This document shows, in pieces, positions 6,333 to 8,705 of a DNA stretch of 8,705 nucleotides; the stretch's first letter is position 1, and each line of letters starts with the position of its first letter. The notes under the pieces are model-generated. The model ran no database searches. It was not told the DNA's origin and worked only from the letters and a program-made list of their open reading frames with translations. The position numbers were made by a program, and so were the translations under genes. Source of the stretch: a bacterium (GTDB taxonomy: Bacteria > Latescibacterota > UBA2968); assembly GCA_027296045.1 (NCBI GenBank), contig JAPUJS010000133.1, positions 1 to 8,705 on the forward strand, written 5' to 3'.

Positions 6333-7136
6333 TTAGACCTGTTTGACCGCATAGGCGGCCTTCATGATCTGCTCGGTATTAATTTCCTGGACTTTGGCAC
6401 CAAAGCCCAGCAAGAGGCAGATGTCACAGATATTATTGATCTCTCTGGGTATACCCCGGGATTCCTTGTGGAGGGTGGCGAGGGCATCGTCTTTAAAAAT
6501 TGGGCGCTTGACGCCGGCTTTTTCCAATCGGGTGTGGACATAGGCCTGGGTTTCTTCTGGTTTGAGAGGCCCGAGGTGAAATTTGATGGCAATCCGCTGT
6601 TCTAACTGTTGGATATTGCTAATTTTGTCTTTTAGTTCCGGCTGTCCAATCAGGAGCAGGGTGAGCAAAAAGCGGTCGTTGAGCTGGAAGTTGAGCAGCA
6701 GACGCAATTCTTCAAGCGTTTCTTCATTGCTAATGGCCTGGGCTTCATCTACAATGATAATAGTATCTTTTCCGGCGTGAAAATTTTTGACCATCTGATC
6801 GTTCAGGGCGTGCAGCAAGTCAAGTTTTGAGTTGGTCTGGTTTTCTACTCCAAGCTGATACAAGATTTCACGTAAAAAATCGATGGGGGTGAGGCTGGGG
6901 TTGGTGATCAGGCCGATTTCATAGCGTTCTGGTGGGAGATCCTGGATTAAGGTACGACTGAGAATAGTTTTGCCACAACCGACCTCACCGGTCAGCATCG
7001 CCGCTCCCTTGCGACTGTTGACGGCATAGAACAGGCGCAGGAGGGCTTCCTGGTGTTCGGCAGAGGGATAGAAAAATTTGGGGTCGGGCAAATTCTCGAA
7101 GGGCATTTCTTTCAAACCCCAGTATTCTTCGTACAC
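6333..7136 (-). CDS. ExeA/GspA-like AAA ATPase of the type found in exosortase/EPS loci
   Basis: A 267-residue cytosolic ATPase. The N-terminus M-Y-E-E-Y-W-G-L-K-E-M-P-F-E-N (1-15), with F-F-Y-P-S-A-E-H-Q-E-A-L (21-32), is characteristic of the COG3267/ExeA-like group that includes the putative secretion ATPases of PEP-CTERM/exosortase loci. Walker A is GEVGCGKT (50-57), Walker B TIIIVDEAQ (125-133), sensor LLIGQPEL (161-168), and an arginine at QLEQRIAI (R181). The C-terminal winged region is present and the full length is typical. It starts with GTG at 7136. An AAGGA Shine-Dalgarno (7145-7149) sits 8 nt upstream, and no better ATG exists. It is the first gene of the five-gene operon, with its stop 3 bp from the HD-GYP start. 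Related ATPases energise assembly or export steps for polysaccharide or surface proteins. The partner here is unknown, though the co-translated HD-GYP protein is the best candidate. Confidence 0.9.
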   Translation of the reverse strand: MYEEYWGLKEMPFENLPDPKFFYPSAEHQEALLRLFYAVNSRKGAAMLTGEVGCGKTILSRTLIQDLPPERYEIGLITNPSLTPIDFLREILYQLGVENQTNSKLDLLHALNDQMVKNFHAGKDTIIIVDEAQAISNEETLEELRLLLNFQLNDRFLLTLLLIGQPELKDKISNIQQLEQRIAIKFHLGPLKPEETQAYVHTRLEKAGVKRPIFKDDALATLHKESRGIPREINNICDICLLLGFGAKVQEINTEQIMKAAYAVKQV

Positions 7137-7144
7137 AGGAAACG

Positions 7145-7149
7145 TCCTT
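7145..7149 (-). promoter_or_regulatory. Ribosome binding site deciding the GTG start of the ATPase
   Basis: AAGGA on the minus strand lies 8 nt before the GTG at 7136. It is the strongest Shine-Dalgarno in the operon and supports the GTG over internal starts. Confidence 0.7.
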
Positions 7150-7156
7150 TTTTAAC

Positions 7157-7176
7157 GCAAGGGACTTAGCCCTTGC
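7157..7176 (-). other. Stem-loop in the untranslated leader of the minus operon
   Basis: GCAAGGG (7157-7163) pairs perfectly with CCCTTGC (7170-7176) around a 6-nt loop. On the minus strand it is followed by GTTAAAAAAGGACG and on the plus strand by ACCATCC, so there is no U-tract and it is not a simple terminator in either direction. It ends about 7 nt before the Shine-Dalgarno of the ATPase, where it could influence initiation or mRNA stability. Confidence 0.6.
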
Positions 7177-7193
7177 ACCATCCAACTGTGGGA

Positions 7194-7217
7194 GAGAAGG
7201 CCTGACTGGCATTTCTC
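7194..7217 (-). other. Second, imperfect stem-loop in the same leader
   Basis: GAGAA (7194-7198) pairs with TTCTC (7213-7217), and inside it GCC (7200-7202) with GGC (7208-7210), separated by a small internal loop. It is weaker than the neighbouring hairpin. Together they give the predicted leader of roughly 135 nt two structured elements. I do not recognise a known riboswitch class. Confidence 0.35.
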
Positions 7218-7230
7218 AGGAGAATTATCG

Positions 7231-7266
7231 ATGCCTATTTTATCTGTAATTTTAAAAAATATATAG
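7231..7266 (+). CDS. Possible 11-codon peptide with good Shine-Dalgarno (speculative)
   Basis: On the plus strand AGGAG (7218-7222) lies 8 nt before an ATG that opens an 11-codon frame (MPILSVILKNI) ending at TAG 7264-7266. It sits upstream of the predicted plus promoter, so an additional transcript would be needed. The peptide is hydrophobic and resembles nothing I know. It may easily be chance in AT-rich DNA. Confidence 0.12.
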   Translation: MPILSVILKNI

Positions 7267-7277
7267 AGAACCACAAA

Positions 7278-7307
7278 AATATAAGGCACTTGGGGGGCTT
7301 CTGTCAA
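7278..7307 (-). promoter_or_regulatory. Sigma70-type promoter of the minus-strand operon
   Basis: On the minus strand a perfect -35 TTGACA (7307-7302) is followed after 18 bp by TATATT (7283-7278). The spacer includes six consecutive C. Transcription would start near 7271 and leave a leader of about 135 nt before the ATPase GTG. No other consensus-quality promoter is evident in this intergenic region for this direction. Confidence 0.65.
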
Positions 7308-7367
7308 GAAAAATAGACAAAAATACACTTTTTTCTTGATTTTATGTCTATTTTTGTTTATTTTTGT
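7307..7367. promoter_or_regulatory. Operator-like array: four 10-bp units in two opposed tandem pairs
   Basis: On the plus strand CTATTTTTGT (7348-7357) is followed directly by TTATTTTTGT (7358-7367). On the minus strand GTATTTTTGT (7326-7317) is followed directly by CTATTTTTCT (7316-7307). The pairs face each other 21 bp apart and include an exact 12-bp inverted repeat (7314-7325 with 7359-7370) and an exact 11-bp one (7309-7319 with 7345-7355). The left pair abuts the -35 of the minus promoter. The right pair covers the spacer and -10 of the plus promoter. The adjacent HTH protein is the natural candidate ligand. The A/T tracts are also helically phased, so curvature is an alternative or additional role. 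Confidence 0.6.
7336..7364 (+). promoter_or_regulatory. Promoter of the HTH-KAP operon
   Basis: TTGATT (7336-7341) and TATTTT (7359-7364) are separated by exactly 17 bp. Transcription would start near 7371, about 23 nt before the ATG at 7394. The -10 lies within one of the 10-bp repeated units, which would suit autorepression. Confidence 0.5.
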
Positions 7368-7393
7368 CTAAGAGAGCAGAGAGGGGGTTTCTT

Positions 7394-8065
7394 ATGACCT
7401 TTAGCAAAGCGCTTGACCGGGAGATCACGGCCCAGGGCATTTCGGTGACCGAGATTGCCAAAAAAAGCGGAATTTCCAAAGGCACCATCTATAATATCTT
7501 GAATGGCACCACAGAAGAAGAACGAATCCGTCCGAGTACCCGGCGTCGGATTGCAGAAGGGTGCAACCGGGATTTGAAGGTGCTGCCCGATGGGGGAGTT
7601 CTGTTTATCGAGCCAGATACGGCCCCGACCGCCGTGGAAACGACGTATGATCTGGCCCTTCGTTTTATGCCTTTTCGACCTTTTTGGACCGATCGGTTCT
7701 GTAAAGAGCCCTTTGATTGGCTCCATCAAATGGAAGTTTCGGGAGCGCTGCCTGGTTTGGGAGCGGTGGATCGCGTATACCAGAAGCGCGAGGAGTTTTT
7801 GTCTTTGGTGGTCGAAAATGCCAGTGAAGTTGGGGTCACACGGATCCGGTTTGATCTGCGTATTGCTTTCGATCAGGGGCCTTCGGAAGTGCTCACCTGC
7901 CATCTGGCCAGACACGTGGGGGCAGGACAGGATCTGGAAGTCTCGTTGTTTTTGCTGCCCGAACGGTCTTTTGAATTGGAAGTGATGAACCCGGTTTTTA
8001 CAGATGTGGACGGACAGGCTCTGGGTGGTATTTCGTCGATCTCTTACACTTATCGAGGCGAATAG
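7394..8065 (+). CDS. XRE/lambda-type HTH transcriptional regulator with unrecognised C-terminal domain
   Basis: A 223-residue protein. The N-terminal helix-turn-helix is clear: V-T-E-I-A-K-K-S-G-I-S-K-G-T-I-Y-N-I-L-N (18-37), as in lambda-repressor-like proteins, with supporting helices to about residue 60. A segment V-L-P-D-G-G-V (63-69) leads into a domain of about 140 residues that I do not recognise. It is aromatic-rich at first (Y85 to F107, with FRPFWTDRF at 94-102) and apparently beta-rich later (about 150-222). The start at ATG 7394 is preceded by GAGGGGG (7381-7387). A TTG at 7364 would extend it by ten codons but falls within the predicted -10, so it is unlikely. The gene is divergent from the glycan operon, and the four-unit operator lies just upstream. 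The KAP NTPase gene follows after 4 bp. Likely roles are autoregulation and control of the divergent operon, with the C-terminal domain sensing a ligand or the KAP protein; this is inference. Confidence 0.85.
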   Translation: MTFSKALDREITAQGISVTEIAKKSGISKGTIYNILNGTTEEERIRPSTRRRIAEGCNRDLKVLPDGGVLFIEPDTAPTAVETTYDLALRFMPFRPFWTDRFCKEPFDWLHQMEVSGALPGLGAVDRVYQKREEFLSLVVENASEVGVTRIRFDLRIAFDQGPSEVLTCHLARHVGAGQDLEVSLFLLPERSFELEVMNPVFTDVDGQALGGISSISYTYRGE

Positions 8066-8069
8066 GCGC

Positions 8070-8705
8070 GTGATTGAGGCACTTAAAAAAACCAAACGCA
8101 TTCGAATCCACAACGACTCACCGGCCGATCGATCCCGGCATTTTGGATTTTCGGTTTATGCCGAAACCTTTGCTAAAATTATCGCCGATAAGTCCAATCA
8201 GTCGCCCATCACGATTGCAATCAACGGGGCGTGGGGAAGCGGTAAGACGTCTTTGATGCGGTCGGTGCGGGAAACACTGATCGAGATTTCTGAAGAGGTC
8301 GAACAGGCCGGTGGCGACGATGTGTTCAGGTGCTGTCGCACGGTCTGGTTCAATGCCTGGAAATATTCGAATAAGGATGCGATTCTGGTTGCGCTGGTCG
8401 AAGAAATTATTGCCCAGTTGATGGCCGAAGGATTCCCCAGGCAGCGTTTGGACCAGATGCGTGCCTCAGAAGGCGGGCTGGACTGGTCTCGCATTTCCCG
8501 TTCCATGGATGACTTGCTGCGCCAGAGCGGAATCCCCGATTTGGGAAGTATACTCAGCAACGATTCTGCCTTGTTACAGAATTTGCCTCTGTTGCGGGAG
8601 TTCGAACGCTTTTTAGATCGACTGATCGGATGGTCCATTACCGGCAAACCCAGCGGGCCGGGGATAGAATTTGACGACGAAGAGGGGGTGCTGGTCTTTT
8701 TTATT
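8070..8705 (+). CDS. KAP-family P-loop NTPase, 3' end beyond window
   Basis: The frame is open for 212 codons from a GTG at 8070 to the right edge. Features of the KAP family are plain: F-G-F-S-V-Y-A-E-T-F (25-34), Walker A G-A-W-G-S-G-K-T-S (53-61), the hallmark T-V-W-F-N-A-W-K-Y (91-99), and G-V-L-V-F-F-I (206-212), which is the start of the Walker B strand normally followed by DDLDR. Many KAP proteins carry membrane helices between the two Walker motifs. None is seen here, so this is a soluble-type version. The start is inferred: GAGG (8055-8058) precedes the GTG by 11 nt, and the upstream stop is 4 bp away, so it is co-transcribed with the HTH gene. The frame is also open further upstream, so the exact start is uncertain. 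KAP NTPases occur in phage-exclusion (PifA-like) and other conflict systems, but no effector domain is visible in this part. Confidence 0.87.
   Translation, partial: MIEALKKTKRIRIHNDSPADRSRHFGFSVYAETFAKIIADKSNQSPITIAINGAWGSGKTSLMRSVRETLIEISEEVEQAGGDDVFRCCRTVWFNAWKYSNKDAILVALVEEIIAQLMAEGFPRQRLDQMRASEGGLDWSRISRSMDDLLRQSGIPDLGSILSNDSALLQNLPLLREFERFLDRLIGWSITGKPSGPGIEFDDEEGVLVFFI

Noticed and set aside
5832..6605. Plus-strand frame of 257 codons opposite the HD-GYP and ATPase genes
   Set aside because: It is the antisense of the Pro/Gln-rich coding region and straddles the junction of two well-supported genes. Its protein is a Leu/Arg/Gly-rich product without any recognisable domain.
7157..7176. 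Hairpin read as a rho-independent terminator
   Set aside because: No T-run follows the stem on either strand; the T-run on the plus strand lies before it.
6985..7212. Minus-strand 75-codon frame starting in the leader and running into the ATPase gene
   Set aside because: It overlaps the ATPase in a different frame, has no family features, and the ATPase has a good ribosome site of its own.
7364..7393. TTG start extending the HTH protein by ten residues
   Set aside because: It would lie within the predicted -10 element, while the ATG at 7394 has a purine-rich ribosome site at a suitable distance.
8198..8647. Minus-strand frame of 149 codons opposite the KAP gene
   Set aside because: The plus frame has Walker A and WFNAWKY hallmarks; the minus product is Ser-rich without motifs.
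1..8705. CRISPR arrays, tRNA genes, insertion sequences or attachment sites
   Set aside because: No regularly spaced direct repeats, tRNA-like cloverleaf, transposase motif or long terminal inverted repeats were seen on reading through both strands.

Overview
The window looks like a surface-polysaccharide (or other envelope-glycan) locus of a Gram-negative bacterium of middling GC content, abutting a two-gene regulator/NTPase module. The protein families (an ExeA-like ATPase of the type found in exosortase/EPS loci, HD-GYP, PqqD-like and HprK-related proteins, and a PF14907-type nucleotidyltransferase) suggest a proteobacterium in the broad sense, Desulfobacterota or Nitrospirota. I cannot place it more precisely, and no rRNA, tRNA or other phylogenetic marker is present.

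Layout. Positions 7136 down to 2371 hold five tightly packed minus-strand genes: an ExeA/XrtA-type AAA ATPase, a Pro/Gln-rich HD-GYP protein, a small PqqD-like peptide-binding protein, an HprK-related kinase and a large GT-C membrane protein. Gaps are 3, 33 and 3 bp, followed by a 4-bp ATGA overlap, so this is almost certainly one operon. A second GT-C glycosyltransferase (1106-2350) lies on the plus strand. It converges on the operon with a 20-bp gap and diverges from a minus-strand nucleotidyltransferase (1070 to beyond the left edge) with only 35 bp between start codons. PqqD-like, HprK-related and nucleotidyltransferase genes are often neighbours, so the plus-strand gene seems to be nested within what would otherwise be one co-directional cluster.

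The only sizeable gene-free stretch is 7137-7393. It holds back-to-back promoters, one with a perfect TTGACA -35 for the minus operon and one for the plus-strand regulator. Between and over them lie four copies of a 10-bp YTATTTTTGT-like unit in two opposed tandem pairs, and six A/T tracts phased at about 10 bp. The untranslated leader of the minus operon can form two stem-loops. To the right, an XRE-type HTH protein with an unrecognised C-terminal domain (7394-8065) is followed 4 bp later by a KAP-family P-loop NTPase (8070 to the right edge) that is cut off just as its Walker B begins.

Working model (inference). The HD-GYP protein would couple cyclic-di-GMP turnover or sensing to the neighbouring ATPase. 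The PqqD-like protein and HprK-related kinase would bind and phosphorylate an unknown peptide or carrier. The GT-C proteins would add sugars from polyprenyl donors at the membrane, and the nucleotidyltransferase would modify a further substrate. The HTH protein is well placed to control both its own KAP operon and the divergent glycan operon through the shared operator region. Mononucleotide tracts (G9 in the plus-strand glycosyltransferase, C8 near the 5' end of the HD-GYP gene) raise the possibility of phase variation.
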